A DNA stretch of 64,000 bases. Source: an uncultured Muribaculaceae bacterium. GTDB lineage: Bacteria > Bacteroidota > Bacteroidia > Bacteroidales > Muribaculaceae. Under the pieces are notes generated by a model, which was not told the origin of the DNA, did no database searches, and saw only the letters and a list, made by a program, of their open reading frames with translations. Each line of letters begins with the position of its first letter. Position 1 is the stretch's first letter. This document shows positions 52,352 to 60,049 of the stretch, piece after piece. A program made the position numbers and the translations under genes. Location: positions 1 through 64,000 of the forward strand of contig CANRPJ010000013.1 of assembly GCA_947632485.1 (NCBI GenBank). Direction: 5' to 3'.

Positions 52352-53626
52352 TCAGTCAGCTTCAAGCACATAGACAGGCTTCGGCTCGGTCGCTACTGTG
52401 CGCTCTCCATCGCCCTGGGCTGTAGGCTGCACGAAGATGTGAAGTTTGCGCTCGCGTCGCCACAAATCCTCGTCGATCGAGGGCTCCCAGGCTCCTACGG
52501 AGAAATCGGAGAGGTCGGCCACGCTCCAGTTCTTGCCGTCGGAGCTGCGCGCCAGAGAGACCCGGCTGCCGCGTTCTGAGTCGCGGAATATCACGTAGGT
52601 CTCATCGCCATCGGCCGCTACCCTCGGACGGCTTATAGGGATCATCTTAGTGCCCCCTCCGGAGAGGGAGAAAGGGGTATGCCTGCGGCTAACCTGCGAT
52701 GCCTCCCACCCGCCGGAGCCAAGCCTCACGATGCGGTATTGGGGCACACTGTCGCCCTCCTCGCGCCAGTAGGTGGCAATAATGGGTCGGCCGGCCGGAT
52801 CGGCCGTCATATCTGTCTGGTTGATAAGTTCGGAACCCTGGGGAATGCGCCAGGCATATTCGGCGCTCCCGGCGGTGATGGGAAGGGCAAGGGGGCGACC
52901 TGAAGAATCTTCCCAGGTGAGGCCACCGTCGCGCGACCGCGCATAACACAAATCATGGTTTGTCTCCACCAGCCAGGATTCACGCCACACCCAGGAGAGA
53001 TGCAGCGTACCGGCATGGTCAAGATGAATCTGCCAGTAGGCATTGCGCTGGCCCTCGCCGTCGATCACGATATCATGGAGTCTTTCCCATCGCTCCTCGC
53101 CGGCATGGTATCGGTTGAGCACCAGATTGCCGGCTCCGGATACTCCGCTGCGAAAAGCGAACAGAAGATCGCCTCTGGGCAGAGAGTGAAACTCAGGATA
53201 GGTCACATCGCTCTCGCCCTGAAGCCCGGTCATGGTCTCCAGGGGACCAAGCTCAAGGCTGCCGGGCATGATGGTGCGGGCGTAGCGGAGCGTATCGCCG
53301 TGGTGGTCGAAAGCCACGTGAAGGATTCCTCTGCCGTCGAGGCCGATCGAGGCTACGTTGTGGGCATCTTCCACGCGGGCGCGGTAGCCGGTATTGTGAA
53401 GAGTCCATTCGCCCTCAGGCAGCCTGCGGAGGCCGAGAGTGAGAAATCCGTCGGGGCCGTAGTAGGCTATATACTGGAGGCTGTCGTTGCTCGCCAGAGA
53501 TGAGCGCCGGAACACGGCCGTATTCACTGAAGTGGAGCTATATCCGGGTCCTACTTCAACAAGATGACCCTGCGCCGCGGCCGTGAAGACCGGACACAGA
53601 AAAGCGAATAAAATAATAAAAATCAT
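52352..53626 (-). CDS. Exported BNR-repeat (BNR_4-type) beta-propeller protein
   Basis: The 424-residue protein has a signal peptide (1-18) and a seven-bladed propeller with Asp-box-like turns (YARSRDGGLTWED, LARSSDGKNWSV). The pattern fits the BNR_4 family, whose relatives include ulvan and rhamnogalacturonan lyases (PL24/PL25) and GH145; the His-rich face AFDHHGDTLRYA with YWQIHLDHAG could be catalytic. The exact activity is not predictable. ATG 53626 lies eight bases past the 3' end of tRNA-Leu on the same strand, so the two share a transcript and the mRNA left after tRNA processing is almost leaderless. Confidence 0.82.
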   Translation of the reverse strand: MIFIILFAFLCPVFTAAAQGHLVEVGPGYSSTSVNTAVFRRSSLASNDSLQYIAYYGPDGFLTLGLRRLPEGEWTLHNTGYRARVEDAHNVASIGLDGRGILHVAFDHHGDTLRYARTIMPGSLELGPLETMTGLQGESDVTYPEFHSLPRGDLLFAFRSGVSGAGNLVLNRYHAGEERWERLHDIVIDGEGQRNAYWQIHLDHAGTLHLSWVWRESWLVETNHDLCYARSRDGGLTWEDSSGRPLALPITAGSAEYAWRIPQGSELINQTDMTADPAGRPIIATYWREEGDSVPQYRIVRLGSGGWEASQVSRRHTPFSLSGGGTKMIPISRPRVAADGDETYVIFRDSERGSRVSLARSSDGKNWSVADLSDFSVGAWEPSIDEDLWRRERKLHIFVQPTAQGDGERTVATEPKPVYVLEAD

Positions 53627-53633
53627 GGATTTG

Positions 53634-53718
53634 TACGGGAAGCGGGACTCGAACCCGCACAACCCTTCCGGGTCAAAGGATTTTAAGTCCTTCGTGTCTA
53701 CCATTTCACCATTCCCGC
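53634..53718 (-). tRNA. tRNA-Leu (anticodon TAA)
   Basis: The 85-base sequence folds as a class II tRNA. The acceptor GCGGGAA pairs with TTCCCGT, the anticodon stem AAGGA/TCCTT holds CTTAAAA, giving anticodon TAA, a long variable arm ACCCGGAAGGGTT follows, and the T arm reads GCGGGTTCGAGTCCCGC. No CCA is encoded. It has its own TAACTTTG promoter element 10 bases upstream. Confidence 0.96.
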
Positions 53719-53728
53719 TTGGTCGGGG

Positions 53729-53757
53729 CAAAGTTAGTCAAAATCTTTGTAACTTTG
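53729..53757. promoter_or_regulatory. Overlapping divergent promoter elements
   Basis: TAACTTTG occurs on the minus strand (53736-53729, for tRNA-Leu) and on the plus strand (53750-53757, for the DUF4369 gene), arranged as an inverted repeat with 13 bases between. Neither has a good TTG at the usual distance. Two polymerases could not bind at once. Confidence 0.65.
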
Positions 53758-53777
53758 CGGATATAATTTTGTGATTA

Positions 53778-54872
53778 ATGAAGAATAAGAAAATTTTACC
53801 CTCGCTCGCGCTCCTTCTGGGGCTGCTAACGCTCTGCGCAGCAGGCTGCAAGAAGACCGAGTTCAAAGTAGAGGGCACAGTGACCGGTGCGCCGGATAAG
53901 GAGCTTACAATCGAGCGGAGCGACTATTCGGGCCGCTGGCAGCGTATCGGTGAGACGAAAACCAATGGTTCGGGACGCTTCTCGGTATCGATGGCTGCTC
54001 CGGGTGCGCCGGAGGTGTATCGCCTTTGCCTCGACAACAGCTTCATCTATTTTCCGGTAGAAGGCACCGAGACGCTTACCATCGATGCCGATGCGGCTAC
54101 GTTTGCCACCGGCTATACCATCAAAGGCTCAGAGCAGGCCGAGCAGATGGCGAGCTTCGAGAAAGAGGCGGCAGCCCTGAAAGGCCTCAGTGCCGATTCG
54201 CTGGCAGCCTTCAAGCGCCGCGTGTATGAAACCTATATCCGCCCGGGCCGAGGCAGCCTGCTGAGCTATTTCGTGCTTACGAAAGTAGTTGACGGTAAGG
54301 CGCTCTATGACCCTGCCGATGCTCAGGACTCTAAATATTTCGCAGCCGTGGCTACCGCCTTCCGCGAATTTGCTCCCGACGATCCGCGGGCACAGCTTCT
54401 GGAAGCGATTGCCATAAAAGGCATGAAAGCCCGCAACTGGCAGCAGGGTCGCGCCTTAGTAGTAGAAGGCTCTGAGCTGCAGATGATCGATGTGGAGCTT
54501 CAGGACGAGAACGGACAGATGCGTAAGCTTTCTGATATCACGGGAAAAGGGAAACCGGTTGTGCTCGCCTTTACGGTTATGACTTTGCCGGAATCGCCGG
54601 AGGTGAACCGTCGCCTCGCCTCTCTGCGCGATGCTTATGGAGCTGAGATCTATCAGGTGGCTCTTGATGCTGACCACTATGCATGGCGTGATGCTGCGAA
54701 GAATCTTCCGTGGGTCACCGTAATCGATTCCCGCGGCCTTCAGGCGCAGTCGGTGACTGATTATAATGTGGTGCAGTTGCCAGAGTTCTTCGTAATCAAC
54801 TCGGAAGGCGCATTGTCTGCCCGTGCCCAGAACTTCGACGAGCTCAAGAAAGCCCTGTCGTCAGTTCGCTGA
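53778..54872 (+). CDS. DUF4369/thioredoxin-fold lipoprotein without active cysteines
   Basis: The 364-residue protein has a lipoprotein signal (ending LLTLCAAGC), a DUF4369 beta domain (about residues 27-115), a helical middle part and a thioredoxin fold (about 225-364). The place of the CxxC motif reads FTVMTLPESPEVN (about 263-275), with no cysteine, so it cannot act as a thiol oxidoreductase. Its overall shape is common in Bacteroidales TlpA-like proteins. Function unknown; it may bind rather than reduce. Confidence 0.82.
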   Translation: MKNKKILPSLALLLGLLTLCAAGCKKTEFKVEGTVTGAPDKELTIERSDYSGRWQRIGETKTNGSGRFSVSMAAPGAPEVYRLCLDNSFIYFPVEGTETLTIDADAATFATGYTIKGSEQAEQMASFEKEAAALKGLSADSLAAFKRRVYETYIRPGRGSLLSYFVLTKVVDGKALYDPADAQDSKYFAAVATAFREFAPDDPRAQLLEAIAIKGMKARNWQQGRALVVEGSELQMIDVELQDENGQMRKLSDITGKGKPVVLAFTVMTLPESPEVNRRLASLRDAYGAEIYQVALDADHYAWRDAAKNLPWVTVIDSRGLQAQSVTDYNVVQLPEFFVINSEGALSARAQNFDELKKALSSVR

Positions 54873-54911
54873 AAATAGAATTATCCGCGAAAAGCGGAAT
54901 ATCTGTTGCCC

Positions 54912-55004
54912 GGCTTGACAGCCTTGACACGATTTTGGGGTTAGCTTTCTGATTGTTAGTGATTTAACCTCATATCGATGTCAAGGCTGTCAAGCCTCCT
55001 TTCT
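54912..55004. repeat. CTTGACA palindromic element, copy 2 (short form)
   Basis: GGCTTGACAGCCTTGACA (54912-54929) and TGTCAAGGCTGTCAAGCC (54979-54996) are perfect 18-base inverted repeats around a 49-base AT-rich centre, followed by TCCTTTCT as in copy 1 at 14996-15200. Each arm is itself a direct repeat of CTTGACA. Confidence 0.75.
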
Positions 55005-55025
55005 CCTGGCAAGGAATTAAGTAAA

Positions 55026-55042
55026 ACATGCCGAAGGCATGT
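55026..55042 (-). terminator. Intrinsic terminator of the flavoprotein gene
   Basis: ACATGCC, loop TTC, GGCATGT then TTTAC on the minus strand, 10 bases past the stop. Confidence 0.8.
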
Positions 55043-55051
55043 CCCTACAGA

Positions 55052-55693
55052 TTATTCGATGCTCATGAAATGGGTAAAGGCGCCGCGCTCCTGAGGCGGG
55101 ATTCCGGATTCCTCTTTCTGGAGTCTGATGGCTTTGATAAGGAATGCCATGTTACGGGCCAGATTGCGCATCGTCTGAAGACCTTCGAGGTCCCGCTCCA
55201 CATCTTCCGCTGTGAATCCGTGCACCTCGTTCCAATAGGTAGATGAGGCGATGGGCTTGGAGGCGATGGTAAAGTATTTGTTGATTTCCTCGAATGCGGA
55301 GGTGCTGCCGGCTCTGCGGGAGGAGACAACGGCGGCTCCGACCTTCATAGCTTTAGGCACTGACTGTGAGGAGCTATAGAAGAGGCGGTCGAGGAATGAG
55401 AGCACCTGACCATTGCTTCCGGCGTAGTAGGTAGGCGTGCCTACGATCAGGCCGTCGGCCTCGGCAAGTTTGGGAGCGGTCTCGTTGACCAGATCGTTGA
55501 ATACGCATTTGCCATGCGAGGAGCAATAGTTGCATGAGATGCAGCCGCGAATGTCTTTATTGCCTATATTGATTCGCTCGGTTTCTATTCCACATTCATG
55601 AAATGTTTTCTCAAGTTCGTCGAATGCGCGTGCCACGCAGCCGTTTACGTGGGGACTGCCGTTGAGGAGCAGCACTTTATATCCGTTGCTCAT
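55052..55693 (-). CDS. Flavodoxin-fold NAD(P)H-dependent FMN reductase (iron-sulfur flavoprotein type)
   Basis: The 213-residue protein opens with VLLLNGSPHVNGCV, the FMN phosphate loop, and has a cysteine-rich segment GCISCNYCSSHGKCVFND (about residues 50-67) as in 4Fe-4S flavoproteins, then VGTPTYYAGSNGQ (about 85-97). It should carry FMN and possibly an Fe-S cluster and act as an electron-transfer or quinone/drug reductase. The gene is single, with a terminator. Confidence 0.88.
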   Translation of the reverse strand: MSNGYKVLLLNGSPHVNGCVARAFDELEKTFHECGIETERINIGNKDIRGCISCNYCSSHGKCVFNDLVNETAPKLAEADGLIVGTPTYYAGSNGQVLSFLDRLFYSSSQSVPKAMKVGAAVVSSRRAGSTSAFEEINKYFTIASKPIASSTYWNEVHGFTAEDVERDLEGLQTMRNLARNMAFLIKAIRLQKEESGIPPQERGAFTHFMSIE

Positions 55694-55836
55694 AAGGGAT
55701 TGTTTATAAGTTTTTATTTTCTTAACAATTTGCTCTCAGCTGGAGTTCGGCTGAGTGGCTCTACAACGGAATCCAATGTCAGAATTTCTCGACGAGATCG
55801 GCTGATTCGGAAGCGGTGGCGGGGGAGTGAAAAGCT

Positions 55837-56730
55837 CTATTTAGAGGTCATGTATACGCCTCCTACTATAGCCAGACCTCCGGCAATGGTCCAGATGGTT
55901 ACGGGCTCGCTGAGAATTGCTGCGGAGGCGAGAATAGTGATTAGTGGGGTGAAATAGATATAGTTGGCTGTCTTCTCCGGACCGAGTATCCTTACGGCAT
56001 TGTTCCAGATTATGTAGCATACGAATGACGCTATCACCCCGAGGAAGAGCAGATTGAAGATCACGACCGAGAGGCGGTCAGGCTCCGTAAGATCCGGTAG
56101 GGGCTCGAAAAAACAGAGTATCAGGACACTAAGGCAGCCATAGAAGAACACTTTTCTCGTGATAAGGAGATTTGAATAGCGGCGGCTCATGCGCTTCAGG
56201 AGCGAGCAATAGGCTGCCCAGAAAAGGGCTGCGAGGAGAGTTAGAAAATCACCTTTCGGGCTCAGACCTAAATTCATTGACCCGTTGAGAATCACGATGG
56301 TAACTCCGCATAGAGCCAGCACAGAACCAAAGATAGCCTTAAACCGGATCCGGTCCTTGTAGACTATTGCGTCGAGGAGCATGGTAAGAACTGGTGCGGC
56401 GCAGATGATAAGCGAGACGTTGGAGGCGTACGTGAACCGTAAAGCTGTGTTCTCCGCTATGAAATAAAGCGAGCCTCCGGTAAGCCCCATCGCAGCCATA
56501 CAAAGTTCGTCGGCTCGGGAATTGGCCCATAATTGGCGGTGGCTGATTGTGAGTATGCAGAGGTAGGCAATGGTAAAGCGGATTATGAAGATCCAGGTAG
56601 GAGTGAGTCCGCTTGAAATCAGAACTTTGGTCGATATAAAGGTTATGCCCCACACCGTTACGGTCAGTAGCGAGAGTATATTGTAAAGGGTACGTTGTCT
56701 TGACTTGACGGTTTCAGTTTCGGTTTCCAT
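55837..56730 (-). CDS. EamA/DMT-family transporter
   Basis: The 297-residue protein has ten membrane helices in two EamA repeats (about residues 15-145 and 155-295; landmarks are VWGITFISTKVLI and IVILNGSMNLG). It probably exports a metabolite. It is divergently transcribed from a Lrp/AsnC regulator, a common layout in which the regulator controls an amino-acid exporter. Confidence 0.9.
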   Translation of the reverse strand: METETETVKSRQRTLYNILSLLTVTVWGITFISTKVLISSGLTPTWIFIIRFTIAYLCILTISHRQLWANSRADELCMAAMGLTGGSLYFIAENTALRFTYASNVSLIICAAPVLTMLLDAIVYKDRIRFKAIFGSVLALCGVTIVILNGSMNLGLSPKGDFLTLLAALFWAAYCSLLKRMSRRYSNLLITRKVFFYGCLSVLILCFFEPLPDLTEPDRLSVVIFNLLFLGVIASFVCYIIWNNAVRILGPEKTANYIYFTPLITILASAAILSEPVTIWTIAGGLAIVGGVYMTSK

Positions 56731-56822
56731 TAGAGATGAATGATATCGATTGTTTTGTAGTGCAAAATTAAGAATTACGTTTTATTTGTACTATTGATAG
56801 TGATAAAATTGGGAAATAATCC

Positions 56823-56830
56823 TACCTTTG
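56823..56830 (+). promoter_or_regulatory. Promoter -7 element of the Lrp/AsnC gene
   Basis: TACCTTTG matches the consensus and lies 67 bases before the ATG at 56898; no good -33 was found. A minus-strand TAATTTTG at 56770-56763 may serve the EamA gene. Confidence 0.45.
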
Positions 56831-56897
56831 CAAGGTATTAATAAGATATATTCCTGAATAAAGGTATTTATTGATTTATCAGCAAAACTATAGTGCT

Positions 56898-57371
56898 ATG
56901 GCAAGACTTGATGAAACCGATGTTAAGTTGTTGAAGGCTCTCCAGAAGAATGCCAAAGCGAGCGCAAAAGAGCTTTGTGACCTTCTGAATCTATCAAAGA
57001 CGCCAGTGTATGAGCGCATCCACCGGTTAGAACGTGAAGGTGTGATTAAGGGTTATAGTGCGGTGATCGACAACAAAGAGGTCGGGTTGCCGCTGGTAGT
57101 TTTTTGTAATGTTTCGCTGACTATGCATGATGATGCTCACATTGAGCGTTTCAAGCGTGATATATCTGAGATTGAGGAGATAATGGAATGCTATTCTACC
57201 GGTGGCTTTTATGATTTCCTACTGAAGATAGTGCTTCGTGACCTGGACGAATATAATACATTTGTATTTGAAAAGCTGACCAAGGTGCACGGCATAGCCA
57301 AGATGCAGAGCTCGTTCGTATTAAGCGAGATAAAGAAAATCACTGAGCTCAATATCACTATAGATCCTTAG
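56898..57371 (+). CDS. Lrp/AsnC-family transcriptional regulator
   Basis: The 157-residue protein has an N-terminal winged helix (LDETDVKLLKALQKNAKAS, residues 4-22, with the recognition helix SKTPVYERIHRLEREGVI) and a C-terminal RAM ligand domain (about 65-150). It should sense an amino acid and control the divergent EamA exporter. ATG 56898 opens the conserved MARLDETD. Its 3' end overlaps the convergent HTH gene by 14 bases. Confidence 0.93.
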   Translation: MARLDETDVKLLKALQKNAKASAKELCDLLNLSKTPVYERIHRLEREGVIKGYSAVIDNKEVGLPLVVFCNVSLTMHDDAHIERFKRDISEIEEIMECYSTGGFYDFLLKIVLRDLDEYNTFVFEKLTKVHGIAKMQSSFVLSEIKKITELNITIDP

Positions 57372-57684
57372 AGCGAATAGTGATAGGTTCCATAATCTGC
57401 ATTTCAAGAGCTGCCTCAATCTTGGAAATTGTCTCGATTGAAAGATTCTCTGTGCCTTTAAGTACTCGTGATACGTATTGTTGGGAGCAGCCCATTCTTT
57501 CTGCCACTGCCTTTTGGTTAAGTCCCAGTTCTTCCATTCTGTCGAGCATCATCATTGCGATGCGTTGAGAGTAGCGAAGCCATTCCCTGTTAGCCATACG
57601 CCACTCTGCATTTTCCCGCCATCTGGAAGGGTACTTGCTACTATGCCTGTTTAGTCCGCTTTTTATTTCCTGTGCTGTTTTCAT
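57358..57684 (-). CDS. XRE-type helix-turn-helix protein
   Basis: The 108-residue protein has a long charged N-terminal part with three Trp residues (about 18-40) and a Cro/CI HTH (about 50-98: LGLNQKAVAERMGCSQQYVS). It resembles solitary antitoxin-like regulators, but no toxin gene is adjacent. ATG 57684 is used; the frame upstream to 57789 is unlike the family. Confidence 0.82.
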   Translation of the reverse strand: MKTAQEIKSGLNRHSSKYPSRWRENAEWRMANREWLRYSQRIAMMMLDRMEELGLNQKAVAERMGCSQQYVSRVLKGTENLSIETISKIEAALEMQIMEPITIRSKDL

Positions 57685-57791
57685 AGCTATATCTTCAATG
57701 ATACAACTTAATAGTTGTAAAAGATCAATGTAATTATGTTTTTCAGACAAATAAATTGTGATGAAGGGCGACGGTGACTTAATTCTCACCG

Positions 57792-58151
57792 TTAAAGAGA
57801 TTTTAAGAGCAGCTTTTGAAGCACTATGGCATTGTTGTGAACCTCATCGTGAGATGAATAGAGAAGCGTAACCACAGGTTTTCCGGATATCAAATTCTTC
57901 AGGGCTCCAAACGTAGGATTGCTCTGCAGTTCAGATGCATAGCGCTCTTCAAACTCTGTCCATTCTGATCCGGGATTCTCATGAAACCACTGGCGCAGTT
58001 CAGTAGAAGGTGCTATCTCCTTATCCCATAGATCGTAGTGGAACGACTCGTGTGACAATCCACGCGGCCAAAGCCGGTCAACATAAATACGGAATCCATC
58101 TTCAGGAGATGACGGTTCGTAAGCCCGCTTTATCAATATCTTGTTTTCCAT
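57792..58151 (-). CDS. DUF488-family protein
   Basis: The 119-residue protein has the DUF488 signature: IKRAYEPSSPEDGFRIYVDR, LWPRGLSHESF and WFHENPGSEWTEFEERY, ending in VTLLYSSHDEVHNNAIVL. The family is widespread and of unknown function; some members lie near redox or uptake genes. ATG 58151 opens the motif. Confidence 0.9.
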   Translation of the reverse strand: MENKILIKRAYEPSSPEDGFRIYVDRLWPRGLSHESFHYDLWDKEIAPSTELRQWFHENPGSEWTEFEERYASELQSNPTFGALKNLISGKPVVTLLYSSHDEVHNNAIVLQKLLLKSL

Positions 58152-58183
58152 TGTAACGCTGATGATTAGTTGTTTCAAATTAT

Positions 58184-58558
58184 CTATTTCGCCATCTCAA
58201 GACTATAGCCGTTTTGCTCCAGCGCAGTGAGGGCACGGGCAAAGTTTTCCCGCTTTACGAGCACATAGTCGGTATTAAACGTGGAAACGACAAAGATGCC
58301 GATTTCGCAATCTGCAAGAATTCCGGAGATTTTTGACAAAACACCAATCATAGAGAAGTCAAGAACTCCTTCAATTCTAAAGCCTTTCCAACCGTCTTCT
58401 CTCTCAGTGGTATTCTCAGGTGTATTCTCGGTAGGACATACAAGAGAAATCTCCTCATCAGTCTTCCCGATGAAATAGAATGGATCGGCCAGGTTGAGAC
58501 TGGCAGTTGAGCCGACTTTGCAAACGGTAAGATCGTAGGGTAATATTTTAAGAGTCAT
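58184..58558 (-). CDS. ACT-domain protein
   Basis: The 124-residue protein has a C-terminal ACT-like domain (about residues 60-122: GVLDFSMIGVLSKISGILADCEIGIFVVSTFN-like fold) after an N-terminal beta segment, as in CASTOR-type ACT proteins. It probably binds an amino acid. It precedes the DUF488 gene on the same strand, 32 bases away. Confidence 0.85.
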   Translation of the reverse strand: MTLKILPYDLTVCKVGSTASLNLADPFYFIGKTDEEISLVCPTENTPENTTEREDGWKGFRIEGVLDFSMIGVLSKISGILADCEIGIFVVSTFNTDYVLVKRENFARALTALEQNGYSLEMAK

Positions 58559-58598
58559 GAGATTAGTTGTAGATGTTCTTTATATTCGCGATTCAATT

Positions 58599-58618
58599 CC
58601 TTGGCTCTTTTACCAAGG
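58599..58618 (-). terminator. Hairpin after the MBL gene
   Basis: CCTTGG and CCAAGG pair around an eight-base loop, 26 bases past the stop of the MBL-fold gene. No U-run follows, so its role as terminator is doubtful. Confidence 0.35.
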
Positions 58619-58643
58619 CGTTTCTCCATCTCGAAGCGTTTAT

Positions 58644-59492
58644 TTAGATTTCAATGACATGAGGCGAAATCTCCGGGTCATGACATGCAAAGGAATCTAC
58701 ACAAGAATTAGTGCAGCTAATATCTCTAATCCACTCCAATGATTTATAGGCAGCTTCTTTATTTTCGCAAACACCAGGTAAAAGCATATCTTTCCAAGAG
58801 CGGGTGGCATAGCCTCCGTCAGAGAAATAAAGCACCTGTTTCCCGTTATTCGAAATCAAAGTGGCAACGAGGCCTTTACTATGCCCTGGGATGTGTACTA
58901 ATTGAATAGAGCTATCGCCGAGGAGGTCATATGACTCACCGACTGGGCCTAATCCCGTATTAGAGAAACTGAATGTTTCAATCCCTGTCCCTTCCCAAAG
59001 GCTTGGAGTGTAGCGTGTATGGCTATTTATTACTCCGGTGGCACTTTTCATTTCTTCATCAGATACTATTATCTTCTTAGCCTCCTTGAAAGGAGAAAGA
59101 CCGCTGGCGTGATCACAATCTAAGTGGGAGAGAACAACATAATCCAGATCGGCTGCATTAATTCCCATTTGGCTTAACTGTTCATCAGCTGTTTTACCCG
59201 ACTCTACATATCCTTGGTTAATCTCATACAGAAGATGAGAAAGATGCTTGATTTGAGCCTCCTTATCTTCTACTCCTTCGGGCGACATCGCACGGTTCCA
59301 ACCTGTATCAATAAGTATCTTTGCAGCAGGGTGCTCGATATAGACCGCATTTACCGGTAACCAAATCTTTTCCTTCTTAGGCTCGAATAAGCCTGACGCC
59401 TTGATTAAATTGCCGTTACCGAAAGGTAGATTTGGCGATACAAGCACATAGCCGCATCTCAACAGGTGAATCTTGATCTTTTCCATAAACAT
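58644..59492 (-). CDS. MBL-fold hydrolase, N-acyl homoserine lactonase-like
   Basis: The 282-residue protein has a metallo-beta-lactamase fold. The metal motif reads SHLDCDHASGL (about residues 120-130), so the second ligand of HxHxDH is Asp rather than His; the later ligands are in HIPGHSKG and YFSDGGY. This HxDxDH form recurs in the lactonase-like subgroup. Whether it opens lactones is not shown. The start is ATG 59492 or ATG 59486. Confidence 0.85.
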   Translation of the reverse strand: MFMEKIKIHLLRCGYVLVSPNLPFGNGNLIKASGLFEPKKEKIWLPVNAVYIEHPAAKILIDTGWNRAMSPEGVEDKEAQIKHLSHLLYEINQGYVESGKTADEQLSQMGINAADLDYVVLSHLDCDHASGLSPFKEAKKIIVSDEEMKSATGVINSHTRYTPSLWEGTGIETFSFSNTGLGPVGESYDLLGDSSIQLVHIPGHSKGLVATLISNNGKQVLYFSDGGYATRSWKDMLLPGVCENKEAAYKSLEWIRDISCTNSCVDSFACHDPEISPHVIEI

Positions 59493-59752
59493 TATTCTCT
59501 AAAGGGAGAACGTATGCTGAAAGCATTTAGTTCCCGGCTCTGTAGATCAAGTATAATGCTCTATCTGTAGGTATTCCCCGAAAAGATCGTGATATCACTC
59601 AACAATATAGGGGAGTGGGGCACATAATTAATAGTGTATTACGCGTAATTAATAGTAGGTTTACTCCATGAGAAATAGCATAAAAGATAAGCCCATGGAA
59701 TTGGGACGCCTGAAGGTAACCTCGCTTAACTGACTATATGGAGTTTAGCTTC
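59493..59752. promoter_or_regulatory. AT-rich intergenic region with direct repeats
   Basis: No gene was found here. Two perfect 11-base direct repeats TAATTAATAGT (59625-59635 and 59646-59656) start 21 bases apart, about two helical turns, and a perfect palindrome GTGATATCAC lies at 59589-59598. These could bind a regulator of the MBL gene; no promoter consensus was seen. Confidence 0.45.
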
Positions 59753-59854
59753 TCATTTATTCTTTTGGAAATATCTTTTATGATAGTAGCCACCGACAAC
59801 GCTACCGATTATTCCGGCTACAACAGGAAGATAACAATACCAAGGAAGATTCAT
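59753..59854 (-). CDS. 33-residue single-pass membrane peptide
   Basis: The open frame ATG 59854 to TGA 59753 encodes a peptide starting MNLPWYCYLPVVAGI, followed by a small-residue helix GSVVGG and a basic tail HKRYFQKNK. The one membrane helix has a glycine-zipper-like pattern (GIIGSVVGG), often used for helix packing. A perfect promoter lies 23 bases upstream. I do not recognise the family; such peptides may be regulators or stress proteins. Confidence 0.65.
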   Translation of the reverse strand: MNLPWYCYLPVVAGIIGSVVGGYYHKRYFQKNK

Positions 59855-59876
59855 ATTCTCTACATTTTTACTTTTA

Positions 59877-59907
59877 CAAAACTACGCAGATTTTTTGAAT
59901 CATACAA
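59877..59907 (-). promoter_or_regulatory. Promoter of the 33-residue peptide
   Basis: TTG (59907-59905), 20 bases, TAGTTTTG (59884-59877): a full consensus match with a predicted leader of about 18 bases. Confidence 0.75.
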
Positions 59908-60049
59908 ACCCTTTGACTCGAAAACACGACGTTGAATTTTCTTCATTGTTAATTATGACAAAACTAATTTCACTTTATCTCGTTATTAAATTATAATCTG
60001 GAGTATCCGTTATAAATATGTAAATCTTAAGGTTCATACTTATAAATAT

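Noticed and set aside
54884..54898. A short hairpin TCCGC/GCGGA after the DUF4369 gene as terminator
   Set aside because: The stem has only five pairs and no T-run follows.
59738..59935. A 65-codon plus-strand frame in the gap before the FMN protein
   Set aside because: It has no promoter and looks unlike a protein; the opposite strand holds a small frame with a perfect promoter.
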